DNA from: Latescibacteria bacterium UBA6620
Lineage (GTDB): Bacteria > Latescibacterota > UBA2968
NCBI GenBank assembly: GCA_002433075.1
Contig: DJHM01000030.1
Span: 80,747-95,945, forward strand
Length of the DNA: 15,199 bases
Direction: 5' to 3'
A program made the position numbers and the translations under genes. The notes under the pieces were generated by a model. The model saw only the letters and a list, made by a program, of their open reading frames with translations, was not told the DNA's origin and ran no database searches. This document shows, piece after piece, positions 1-7,256 of the stretch; the first letter of the stretch is position 1, and every line of letters starts with the position of its first letter.

Positions 1-24
1 ATGTTCAATGTTCAATGTTCAATG
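1..24. repeat. Heptamer tandem repeat (TTCAATG)3 overlapping a stop codon
   Basis: Three perfect copies of TTCAATG follow ATG, itself the end of a further copy, so the array may continue outside the window. On the minus strand it reads as CATTGAA units. The array encodes the last residues (roughly LNIEH) of the oxidoreductase gene and supplies its TGA stop at 7-5. Because the unit is 7 nt, successive copies fall in different frames and TGA recurs. Short heptamer arrays are common in intergenic DNA of many environmental bacteria; the role here is unknown. Confidence 0.85.
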
Positions 25-1243
25 CCTGATCGATGTCCCGCTGGTACTCATAAACCTCCATTCCCATCATCTCCTCCAGCGTCACCGCCCTCCCCGCCAC
101 CGCTGACTCGCACAGCGCGTGAGCCACGGCAACATCCCGCGTTCCTTCGTCACCGTCCACTTCCAACTTGCGGCCATCCAGAATGGCCTCCGATAGTTCG
201 TGATATTCAAGTGCGATGATCTTCCAGTCCACGGCGTCATCACCGACCGTGACCTTCGTAGGGAAGAAGTGATTAGCCAGAGGCTCGATTTCGAAGTCGG
301 TGTGTTCCGCGATCAGATCCTCCTGCTCGACAGTAGTCCCATCCTGATGGAGGAGTCGGATTCGCCCTCCCCGGTTGCCGAAACCTTCGATCGCTCCGCC
401 ATCCCCCCAGATCAACTGACGACCGAAGCTCACGGGTCCTGCCATCTGAACCATCCAGTTCAATGAGGCCCCGCTCTCCATTCGGAAAATCGCCGAGGAC
501 GAGTCTTCGGCTGTCGCCGGAACCGTCGGATCCATCGCATCGTGACGGATCCTGTAAAACTCGTAGGGCGAGTTGAGAGACTCGGGCTTCACCCGTTCCG
601 GCTCGATCAGTCGGGCATCAGAATAGACCTCACGAACCTCCCCAAGCTGATACCGGATCAGGTCCGTATAGTGCACGCCCATGTCGAGAAGAGGGCCCGC
701 ACGTTCCTTCAAGTGGCGCCACGGAGTGATGAAGATCCCGCGCCCGGCGCGAACGGAATGAAGTGCCGCCCCATACGGAGTCCCGATAACGCCTTGGTCG
801 ATCAGGTACCGGGCAAGGCGCGCCGAGGGATCTCGACGGTAATTTTCGGCGACGGAGATCAGACGATCGTGTTTCTCGGCCGCATCCACCATCATCCGAC
901 ACGTCCCGACGCTCACCCCGAACGGCTTCTCCACCATCACGTGAAGCCCCAGTTCGACCGCCTGGCAGACCACATCGTGATGGAAGGAAGGATCGGTCAC
1001 CACATCGATCGCCTGAAGGTCCTGGTCACGGGCCATCTCTTCCAGGTCGGTGTAGACGGACGGTCGTTTTCCGGTCAATTCTTCGACTACGCCCGCCGCC
1101 CGTTCCGCATTCTCGCGACTGATGTCACACAGCGCTCCCAGCTCGACACGACAGAACGGCGTCTTCATCAGCTCGTTCAGGCCATACAGATGACGCGTGC
1201 CCATCCCCCCGCATCCAACCAGGGCGATTCTGATCTTACTCAC
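5..1243 (-). CDS. Gfo/Idh/MocA family NAD(P)-dependent oxidoreductase
   Basis: This 412-aa cytoplasmic dehydrogenase probably oxidises or reduces a sugar, inositol or sugar-acid carbon using NAD(P). The Rossmann domain covers roughly residues 1-125: the dinucleotide loop GCGGMG is at 10-15, an acidic Asp at 40 ends beta-2 (favouring NAD), and the family signature EKP is at 105-107. The C-terminal substrate domain has the expected D187-x-x-x-H191 motif in LLDMGVHYTD. The start is GTG at 1243, with a GAGGTG ribosome site that overlaps the stop codon of the gene before it (3-nt gap), so translation is probably coupled. It is the last gene of the eight-gene block visible here. The C-terminal few residues are written by a heptamer repeat, so the end of the protein may vary between strains. 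The family is certain; the substrate cannot be told. Confidence 0.93.
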   Translation of the reverse strand: MSKIRIALVGCGGMGTRHLYGLNELMKTPFCRVELGALCDISRENAERAAGVVEELTGKRPSVYTDLEEMARDQDLQAIDVVTDPSFHHDVVCQAVELGLHVMVEKPFGVSVGTCRMMVDAAEKHDRLISVAENYRRDPSARLARYLIDQGVIGTPYGAALHSVRAGRGIFITPWRHLKERAGPLLDMGVHYTDLIRYQLGEVREVYSDARLIEPERVKPESLNSPYEFYRIRHDAMDPTVPATAEDSSSAIFRMESGASLNWMVQMAGPVSFGRQLIWGDGGAIEGFGNRGGRIRLLHQDGTTVEQEDLIAEHTDFEIEPLANHFFPTKVTVGDDAVDWKIIALEYHELSEAILDGRKLEVDGDEGTRDVAVAHALCESAVAGRAVTLEEMMGMEVYEYQRDIDQALNIEH

Positions 1244-1246
1244 CGC

Positions 1247-3385
1247 TCACCTCTTTTCTTCGAAAAACGCGTGCACCGTTCCGTTGCAAGTGCCGAGCCA
1301 CAATCCAGTTCCCGACACGACTGGAGACGACAAGGTCGGGACGCCAAGGTCGTAGGACCAGACTTCCGTACCCATTTCTACATCCAACGCGTACAGATGA
1401 CCGTCTGCGCTCCCGACGTATACAGATCCATTCACCACGACCGGTGACGAAAGCGACCCTCTGCCACCCCTGATGTTGGGGGAAAACGAAGCGAGGCTGT
1501 CCTTGGTCTCCTCCCAACGCCAGACCTCTTCCCCCGACGTGGCATCCAGCGCGTGCAGCGTTCCGTCCCCTGTTGGCACAAGCAATGTCCCGTCCGTCAG
1601 GGCAGGGGAAGCCACGCAGCGTGTTCGCCCAAGATCCGATCGCCACAGAACGTTCCCCGTACGAATGTCGAACGACCTTACCAGACAGGGCCCACTGACC
1701 ACGTAGATCGACCCGTCCGGGCCGACCACCGGTGTCGTGCTGGTCCTGAAGCGCTTGTGCTCCTCATTCGCCCAGATCGTCCGCCCGGTGTCCTTCTCGA
1801 CCGCGAGGAGGTTCGTGAGCGGACCACGAAGCGCGATGACGATCGCGTCCTCATATCCGGCAGGCGACGGGTAGGATGCCCACCAATCCGTCTCGCCGAT
1901 GTCGTCTCTGATCCACCCGACGTCCCCCGTGACCGGGTCGAGCGAAACGAAGTGAGCGCCCGTGCCCAGATACACGCGCCCATCATACACCAGGGGGGCG
2001 CTGAAGACCCAACGATCGAAGGGATCGCCCATGGTGTAGGACCAGATGGGCGTCCCGTCCGACACGTCCCACGCGCCGACTTCGCCGGTAACCGAGATCG
2101 CCACACACACCCCTGCCGTGGACGCTGGTGAGAGCTTCACCGAGTTGCCCGTCGGACGTCTCCACAGCACGGATCCGTCGACCGCGTTCAACGCCACGAT
2201 GTCCGCTTCCTCGGGACGGTCTTCGTGCTGGGTCCCGACCAGGAGCGTTTGACCCACGAGTAACGGTGACCCCACGTGGAGCCCGCCACCCGTCACTGCT
2301 TGCCACGCCGGCTGCAGGGGGTACGAAGGACCACTCGAAGCTTCGCCCGTTCGCTGTGGGCAACCACGGAATTGCATCCAGTCGTCGACGGGTTCGGGCC
2401 GTACTTCCATCCGTTTGACAGCGGATGATTCCCCCGGCGCTTCGGACCTGAAGCTCGTACCGGCGGGGATACGTGACCCGAGAGCACGAATTTCGGACGT
2501 GACCATCCCGTCCCGATACGTGCAAAATCGATATGCCCCGGGGCTCTGATCTATGCCTCCGATGCAGAGCGAGGGCGTGTTGAAGTGCAGGGTGGCGCCG
2601 TCCCGAAAGACGCGTGTACAATGCCAGTGGCCGGAGAATGAGGCGATCAGGCGGTCGTCGCTGAACCGGTTGAAGAACGAACGCCCCCAGGGGTAGTGCA
2701 GGAGCAGGACAACCGGCGTATCATCTGGAACCGCGTCGAGATCCGCCCGAAGCCACGTATCCTGAGGATCGGGATCGCGCCAGTGATGACCGACCCCATC
2801 GTAGACCACGAAGTGCACCGGTCCATGATCGAATGAATAGTAGGTCGGCCCGAGTGAATCATAAAAATGGTCGAGGAGGGCGCCCGGATCGTCGTCATCG
2901 TGGTTCCCGACCGCCGGGTAGATGGGAACGGGAATCCCCTCTGTCGCCCGAAGGTAGGCATCGAATTCCGCCCGCGTACCATAGTCGGTCAGATCGCCCG
3001 TCGTGACGATGAAGGCGGCCTTGTCTCCGACATCGCTGATAATTGAATCCAGATCCTCCCGCAGGTTGGCTTCTGTGGCGGTATCGCCACGCGATTCGCA
3101 GGAGACGTGAATGTCCGCGATATGGACGAACGAGAAGTCTTCAAGCCCCCGCGAAGGATCCCGTTCAAGCTCGAAGTCGTAATCCGATCTGGCCTCCTCA
3201 ATGCGGCGCCAGGACGAACCGGCGCACGCATAGCCTGAAGGAGGCGTAATAAACACGAACTGATCCTCAGACTGCCAGGGCAACTGGTAGCAGCCGTCCG
3301 CGTCTGCCGCCACAACCTCCCGACCGTTCGATACGGTGATGTGAGCCAGGCCGGAATCGGGGATGCGGACACGACCTCGGATCAT
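1247..3385 (-). CDS. Metallophosphoesterase fused to a PQQ-type beta-propeller
   Basis: This 712-aa protein has three parts. Residues 1-75 form a small beta domain like the N-terminal domain of calcineurin-like phosphoesterases. Residues 84-300 form the metallophosphoesterase: D91-x-H93 (IADIHV), D131 (TGDLTD), N161-H162 (GNHDD), H230 (LLLHYP) and H253-x-H255 (GHWH), so all dimetal ligands are present. From about 336 (DWMQFRG...RTG) to the end there are at least seven PQQ/BamB-like blades, with repeats such as ALNAVDGSVLW, SLDPVTGDVGW, ALDATSGEEVW and ALDVEMGTEVW. No signal peptide is visible, although both halves are usually found in exported proteins. The ATG overlaps the preceding stop by one base (TGATG), which implies coupled translation. 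It is likely to cleave a phosphate mono- or diester; the propeller may bind substrate or partner. PQQ binding itself cannot be claimed from the repeats. Confidence 0.92.
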   Translation of the reverse strand: MIRGRVRIPDSGLAHITVSNGREVVAADADGCYQLPWQSEDQFVFITPPSGYACAGSSWRRIEEARSDYDFELERDPSRGLEDFSFVHIADIHVSCESRGDTATEANLREDLDSIISDVGDKAAFIVTTGDLTDYGTRAEFDAYLRATEGIPVPIYPAVGNHDDDDPGALLDHFYDSLGPTYYSFDHGPVHFVVYDGVGHHWRDPDPQDTWLRADLDAVPDDTPVVLLLHYPWGRSFFNRFSDDRLIASFSGHWHCTRVFRDGATLHFNTPSLCIGGIDQSPGAYRFCTYRDGMVTSEIRALGSRIPAGTSFRSEAPGESSAVKRMEVRPEPVDDWMQFRGCPQRTGEASSGPSYPLQPAWQAVTGGGLHVGSPLLVGQTLLVGTQHEDRPEEADIVALNAVDGSVLWRRPTGNSVKLSPASTAGVCVAISVTGEVGAWDVSDGTPIWSYTMGDPFDRWVFSAPLVYDGRVYLGTGAHFVSLDPVTGDVGWIRDDIGETDWWASYPSPAGYEDAIVIALRGPLTNLLAVEKDTGRTIWANEEHKRFRTSTTPVVGPDGSIYVVSGPCLVRSFDIRTGNVLWRSDLGRTRCVASPALTDGTLLVPTGDGTLHALDATSGEEVWRWEETKDSLASFSPNIRGGRGSLSSPVVVNGSVYVGSADGHLYALDVEMGTEVWSYDLGVPTLSSPVVSGTGLWLGTCNGTVHAFFEEKR

Positions 3386-4089
3386 CAGCTGAGCACGATT
3401 TCCGCAACCCAGCCGGACGTCGCATCACAGTAGACCCACGAGCCGTCCTTGTAGGCGGAAAGACCGTGGGGCTCCGGATGTGGTTCCGGGATTTTGATCC
3501 GATCCATCTCTTCGCTCGTTTCAATGTCCAGCTTCACAATCACCCGATCGCCCGTGTGCGTCACCCAAAGACCATCCTCGACCCGAACCATCCCGTGAGC
3601 CCGCTTGAGCGGCAGGTTCACGGTCCGTTTGATGGACCAATCTGAAATCTTGACCTGCGTCGCCGTCTGCGACTTCAGCGTCGTCAACCAGAGCGTTTCC
3701 GGCTCGAACTTGTCGTGCTCGATCCCGTGCGTGCCGCCGCCATCGGGAATCTTCTCCCGCCGCTTGGTTTCGCCAGTTCCCGGATCGACTCCCAACGCCT
3801 CACCGGTGGGCGCATCCGTGTCGCGGGCCGTTCGCCACCGTCCTCCCGCGCCGTTTGCCGCGAACCATAGCAGCCCGTCCGCGTGCGTCAATCCACTCGT
3901 GTTGGAAGACTCCGACGGAATCTCACGAACCTGCTTGGCGACCCCGTAATAGTCGTCGGTCTCTTCGACATTCATCAAGGAACACCGATCTGTCACCTGA
4001 TCGGCGATCCACAGTCCATCATCCGTCATCTGTAGCCCGTTCGGTACCCCGTAGGGGGCCCGAAACAGATTCCTGATTTCGACTTTCAT
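3385..4089 (-). CDS. Short SMP-30/Vgb-like beta-propeller protein
   Basis: This 234-aa protein has repeated propeller blades of the broad SMP-30/gluconolactonase/virginiamycin B lyase (Vgb) type. His-Gly motifs recur once per blade: T120-HG, RAHGM around 165, EPHGL around 208, and a related GLTHADGLLW near 66-75. Each comes before a strand ending in LW or similar (DGLWIAD, DGLLWFA, ETLWLTT, DGLWVTH). Vgb uses such residues for metal-dependent elimination, whereas gluconolactonases hydrolyse sugar lactones; I cannot choose between them. It is shorter than typical family members (about 290-300 aa), so a blade may be missing or it may pair with another chain. No signal peptide is seen. Start ATG at 4089 has AAGGA 7 nt upstream. 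It lies 36 nt after the aminopeptidase and overlaps the next gene by one base. Confidence 0.75.
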   Translation of the reverse strand: MKVEIRNLFRAPYGVPNGLQMTDDGLWIADQVTDRCSLMNVEETDDYYGVAKQVREIPSESSNTSGLTHADGLLWFAANGAGGRWRTARDTDAPTGEALGVDPGTGETKRREKIPDGGGTHGIEHDKFEPETLWLTTLKSQTATQVKISDWSIKRTVNLPLKRAHGMVRVEDGLWVTHTGDRVIVKLDIETSEEMDRIKIPEPHPEPHGLSAYKDGSWVYCDATSGWVAEIVLS

Positions 4090-4125
4090 CGTGTCGTCCT
4101 TTCCGGTGGATGCTGGTGATGCCGC

Positions 4126-4959
4126 CTAGCCCGGCAAGGCGTAGTCGGGTTGATTGTAGAAGATGTGATGGAAGACAGACCAGAAGGTGGGACCCCAGTA
4201 GCGGACCGTGAAGGGATCGACACGTTCTGCGCCCTCCTTGAGTTGGGCAGGCCACGGCTCGGGGCGAGTGATCGTAATCTCCACCTCCCCTTCGATCGTG
4301 ATCGGCTCAATCCGATCCCGAGCCTCGACAGACTCTTGAACCTTCGAGCGAATCAAGGCGCGGGCGTCGACCGGGGCCAGGTGAATGGCGCTGACTTCCG
4401 AAAGCCCCTCTTTGACCGGCGCGGTGACTATGCATTCCACCCAGTCCTCCGACTCCGTGCAGGCGTGGAGGTCGCCCGAAGTGAAGATCCAGGGAATCCC
4501 GAGCTGACCGGTCAGGCAAGCGGCCATTTCCATCTCCCCGAATTCTCGTCCATTCAGTCGGTAGATGATCTCCCGACTCATCGAGTGCGCCAGGCAACCG
4601 GCTGCGGTACCGGTCTTCGAATGCATGCCGACCTGGATGAGCGCGTCGTGCCTGGCAGAAAGTCCAATCAACCAACACGGGCGGTCGCGACCTTTCCCGA
4701 GTTTGACACCAGAGATCAGCTTCTCTGGAAGAATCGTGCGTCCGGCACCGTGGGCGTCATTGATCACAACCTCTTCCACGCCCGCTTCGAAGAGCCCTTC
4801 GGCCGCCGCGTTCACTTCGCCCGTCAGCAGCCGTTGCATCTCCGACCGTTCGAACACACCCTTTGCCGTGTTCGCGTAATCGTGGTGACGCGGATCCCAG
4901 TCGTCCACCCCGGCGACGCCCTCGAGATCCGTCATCATATACACCGACTTGACGGCCAC
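4126..4959 (-). CDS. dppA-like: M55 family aminopeptidase, DppA-like
   Basis: This 277-aa zinc aminopeptidase belongs to the family of Bacillus DppA (a D-aminopeptidase acting on short peptides with an N-terminal D-residue; the Bacillus enzyme is about 274 aa). Ligands known from Bacillus DppA (D8, E10, H60, H104, E133) match D11, E13 (TDLEG), H70 (NDAHG), H113 (GMHS) and E142 (GEMEM); H125 (AHSM) matches the second active-site His. All are intact. I chose the GTG at 4959 because GGAGGGG sits just upstream, the length then matches the family, and the core begins at once with VYMMTDLEG. The longer frame to 5079 would run into the preceding gene. The gene lies 14 nt after the C45 hydrolase, so the two amide-cleaving enzymes are probably made together. 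The family is confident; preference for D- over L-residues is not shown. Confidence 0.92.
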   Translation of the reverse strand: MAVKSVYMMTDLEGVAGVDDWDPRHHDYANTAKGVFERSEMQRLLTGEVNAAAEGLFEAGVEEVVINDAHGAGRTILPEKLISGVKLGKGRDRPCWLIGLSARHDALIQVGMHSKTGTAAGCLAHSMSREIIYRLNGREFGEMEMAACLTGQLGIPWIFTSGDLHACTESEDWVECIVTAPVKEGLSEVSAIHLAPVDARALIRSKVQESVEARDRIEPITIEGEVEITITRPEPWPAQLKEGAERVDPFTVRYWGPTFWSVFHHIFYNQPDYALPG

Positions 4960-4961
4960 TT

Positions 4962-4968
4962 CCCCTCC
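4962..4968 (-). promoter_or_regulatory. Shine-Dalgarno site fixing the DppA-like start
   Basis: GGAGGGG on the minus strand lies 2 nt before the GTG at 4959 (4 nt when measured from the GGAGG core). It lies just after the TAG stop (4976-4974) of the upstream gene. It decides for the short form of the aminopeptidase over the longer open frame. Confidence 0.7.
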
Positions 4969-4973
4969 GTCCG

Positions 4974-6059
4974 CTACAGACTGTGTTCTGTCCAAGGATA
5001 GTCGCCGGTCGGACCGCGCGTAAACCACGCAGTACGTCCGGGCGGATCCAGTACCACTCCCGCGATCGTCTGACCGCAAGGTTCCCCGCCAACCATCTCG
5101 TTCCGCCTGCAGATGCCCATCGGGGCGTTCACGCCATCCGACAACATGGACTTGAGTGCTTCGGAGTCAAGCTGGACGATGGACTTCAGCAGACGCGTCG
5201 CACGACCCCACCTCAACACGCTCTGCCCGCGCGCCGGCCAGTGTCGTCGTTCGAGAGGTTTGAGTCGGTCCTGAAGGTAGTGATTCGAGTGTGCCATCGG
5301 CCCCTCGAACGGACACGTCACCTCGTAGTCGTTGGCCGATGTCTCGAGGTCATAGATTTCACCGTTTCCATCGCACAGCACGTAGTTCATGCCGGACGCT
5401 CTGGGCTTGGCGAGCACCGCATCGATAGCATCTCCGATTCGCACACTCGCCAGAATCCCACGGACCATGAATGGGTAGATCACCCCGGGTCCGGAGTCAG
5501 AGGGCACGAGATTGTTGATGACGACACCGATTCCTGCGTCGTTGAGTCCCGCGCAGCCCAGCATTCCCGCTGACGTGTAAAAGATCGCATCAGGTCCGTC
5601 TTCGTTTTCGGCCTTAATCACCACGGCTGCTGCGGCATAAACCGAAGAAAGGTCGTAGTTCTGGGCGATCAACGCTCCGACGCCCTCTGTGTCGCCCGGC
5701 ACCATCAGGGACGTGCATCCGGGAACGACGAAGGCATCAGAAAGGTAGTCGTGCAATTCAAGGAAGGCGTTTAGCGCGAGGATCTCGTCCGATGAGAAAC
5801 CCGATCCCGCTGCGATGCCCTCGAGTTCTCCGAACAGGTCGGGAGCATAGTCGCGACAAGGGCCCGCGTAGGTCGACGCGATCTCAAGAGCACGGTCTCT
5901 CTTCAAGGGTTCGAGCCCGTGGTTCACGCTGGTCTGCTCGAGATCATCGAAAAACACGGGGACCAGGTCTTGGATCAGTGCCCGGAATGTTTCACCGTGT
6001 GCTTGCCCACGTTCAGTGGGCGAACCGCTCACGGTCAATGTCGGTAATGTGTCTTCCAC
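4974..6059 (-). CDS. C45 family Ntn hydrolase / acyl-CoA:6-APA acyltransferase-like
   Basis: This 361-aa protein resembles the C45 peptidase family (fungal isopenicillin-N acyltransferase, insect Tan beta-alanyl-dopamine hydrolase). These enzymes self-cleave before a Cys that becomes the N-terminal nucleophile and then break or form amide bonds. Visible family marks are: GSPTERGQAHGE at 12-23; the helical GELEGIAAGSG region at 77-87; the cleavage site PG-C115-TS; and AQNYDL at 132-137 just after it. Autocleavage before C115 would give chains of about 114 and 247 residues. There is no signal peptide. Start is GTG at 6059 with only a weak GGGG upstream, 42 nt after the preceding gene. The DppA-like aminopeptidase follows 14 nt downstream, which suggests joint processing of an N-acyl amino acid or small peptide conjugate (inference). 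Confidence 0.87.
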   Translation of the reverse strand: MEDTLPTLTVSGSPTERGQAHGETFRALIQDLVPVFFDDLEQTSVNHGLEPLKRDRALEIASTYAGPCRDYAPDLFGELEGIAAGSGFSSDEILALNAFLELHDYLSDAFVVPGCTSLMVPGDTEGVGALIAQNYDLSSVYAAAAVVIKAENEDGPDAIFYTSAGMLGCAGLNDAGIGVVINNLVPSDSGPGVIYPFMVRGILASVRIGDAIDAVLAKPRASGMNYVLCDGNGEIYDLETSANDYEVTCPFEGPMAHSNHYLQDRLKPLERRHWPARGQSVLRWGRATRLLKSIVQLDSEALKSMLSDGVNAPMGICRRNEMVGGEPCGQTIAGVVLDPPGRTAWFTRGPTGDYPWTEHSL

Positions 6060-6101
6060 AGGAGAGCCCCAATCGTAGAACTCGGAAGGACAGTGCGGGA
6101 G

Positions 6102-7223
6102 TCATGCGGCGATATCGATCGCGCAGAGCTGAGCGGTGCCTGTTGCATCGCTCGCAAACAGGATCTGAGAACCGTCCTGACGCCACACCGGATGTAAATG
6201 CGTACCCACGTGTGAGTGATCGACGACGCGGAGCTGGACGAGGTGCTCAACCGTGCCCTCCTCAACGTCGACAAGATTCAGGGAGCCATATCCCTCTTTG
6301 GCCAGCACGTGATCGACGACGATCTGACGGCCATCAGGTGAGAACGAGGGATGACCGAAACCGCCGATCTTATCGGTCGCCAGGCGCTGGGCCCCGGTCT
6401 CGACATCCGTCAGCACGAGGCTGTACCCCGGGCGACCCTCGAATGAGCTGTTTGTCAGGATCTCCTGACCGTTCGGATGCCACAGCGGATGGTTCCCGAA
6501 CTCACCCACTCGCTTCAGCCCTGACCCGTCGACGTTTACGACGTAGACATCCTTCACTCGAGGCAGCTCAACAAATTTATCAGCGAACCGGATCTCGTTC
6601 GTGAACACGAACATCATCCTCGACCCGTTGGGCGACCACTTCGAGTGCTTGATATAAAGATGCCATCCCTCGATCTCGTCTTTTCGAGGATGAATCTGGC
6701 GGCAGTCCTCGACCGTCGCCAGTCGTGTCGACTCCCCCGTGTTCAGATTCTGAACGAAAACACCGTGTTCGTGCCGCAAAGACACCACTTCGTGATCTGC
6801 GTAGTGGGAGGTGTTCGTATGGTAGGCGTTGAAGGGGCCCGTTGGGCTCATCATCCTGAGATCGCCAGGATGCGCCGCCGCCCCACCCGTGTCAGGATTG
6901 ACCCACCGGATGAGTGTCTCACCCTCCTCCATGTCCCGATAGCAGATCCGGCTGCCGTCGGCCATCCAATGCGCCCGTGCACCATCGTTGGCCGACAGCG
7001 ATCTCGACGTCCCCACCTGTCTGGGGGCCGAACCGTCCTCCCCCATCATCCACACTTCCCCCGTATCCGAACCTTCGTCCATTCGCGTGTAGGCAATGCG
7101 GCCATCCGTCGGTGACCACGGCGGCACATCGTAGTAACCGTGTACAGACCTCAAGTCTCCATCGGTCAACTGCCTGATCTTGCGCCCGGTGACCTTGTCA
7201 AAAAAAGTGAATACGCTGGACAT
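6102..7223 (-). CDS. Oligogalacturonate lyase-like / TolB-type (PD40) beta-propeller
   Basis: This 373-aa protein opens with FFDKVTGRKIRQLTDGD and continues with WD40-like PD40 blades (PPWSPTDGRIAYTR, SKWSPNGSRMMFVF, PSFSPDGRQIVVD, PVWRQDGSQILFASD). That is the architecture of oligogalacturonide lyase and its relatives, and also of TolB-like propellers. A His cluster lies late in the chain: H336, H338, H342 and H344 (DHSHVGTHLHP), plus H291 (FGHPSFSPD). In Yersinia OGL a Gln-x-x-His-x-His set with one more His holds Mn; here the final H-x-H is kept but the Gln position is V339. There is no signal peptide. If it is a lyase, it would beta-eliminate small cytoplasmic uronate oligomers. Otherwise it is a non-catalytic propeller. 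The ATG at 7223 has GAGG almost touching it, so the ribosome site is imperfect. The gap to the previous gene is 33 nt. Confidence 0.8.
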   Translation of the reverse strand: MSSVFTFFDKVTGRKIRQLTDGDLRSVHGYYDVPPWSPTDGRIAYTRMDEGSDTGEVWMMGEDGSAPRQVGTSRSLSANDGARAHWMADGSRICYRDMEEGETLIRWVNPDTGGAAAHPGDLRMMSPTGPFNAYHTNTSHYADHEVVSLRHEHGVFVQNLNTGESTRLATVEDCRQIHPRKDEIEGWHLYIKHSKWSPNGSRMMFVFTNEIRFADKFVELPRVKDVYVVNVDGSGLKRVGEFGNHPLWHPNGQEILTNSSFEGRPGYSLVLTDVETGAQRLATDKIGGFGHPSFSPDGRQIVVDHVLAKEGYGSLNLVDVEEGTVEHLVQLRVVDHSHVGTHLHPVWRQDGSQILFASDATGTAQLCAIDIAA

Positions 7224-7256
7224 CCCTCTGTTCCCGTAAGGTTTCGCGGATCGAAG

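Noticed and set aside
542..1447. A 301-codon open frame on the plus strand
   Set aside because: It lies antisense to the oxidoreductase and phosphoesterase genes, spans the junction of both, shows no recognisable domain and is a normal by-product of GC-rich coding DNA.
4150..5001. A 283-codon plus-strand open frame opposite the aminopeptidase
   Set aside because: The minus-strand frame carries the full M55 ligand set; the plus frame is compositionally a shadow with no family resemblance.
4960..5079. Extended N-terminus of the DppA-like protein
   Set aside because: The extra 40 residues are Arg/Ser-rich, overlap the C45 gene and have no counterpart in the family; a strong ribosome site supports GTG 4959.
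5792..6604. A 270-codon Arg/Ser-rich plus-strand open frame
   Set aside because: It crosses the C45/OGL-like gene junction in antisense and its composition is typical of a shadow frame.
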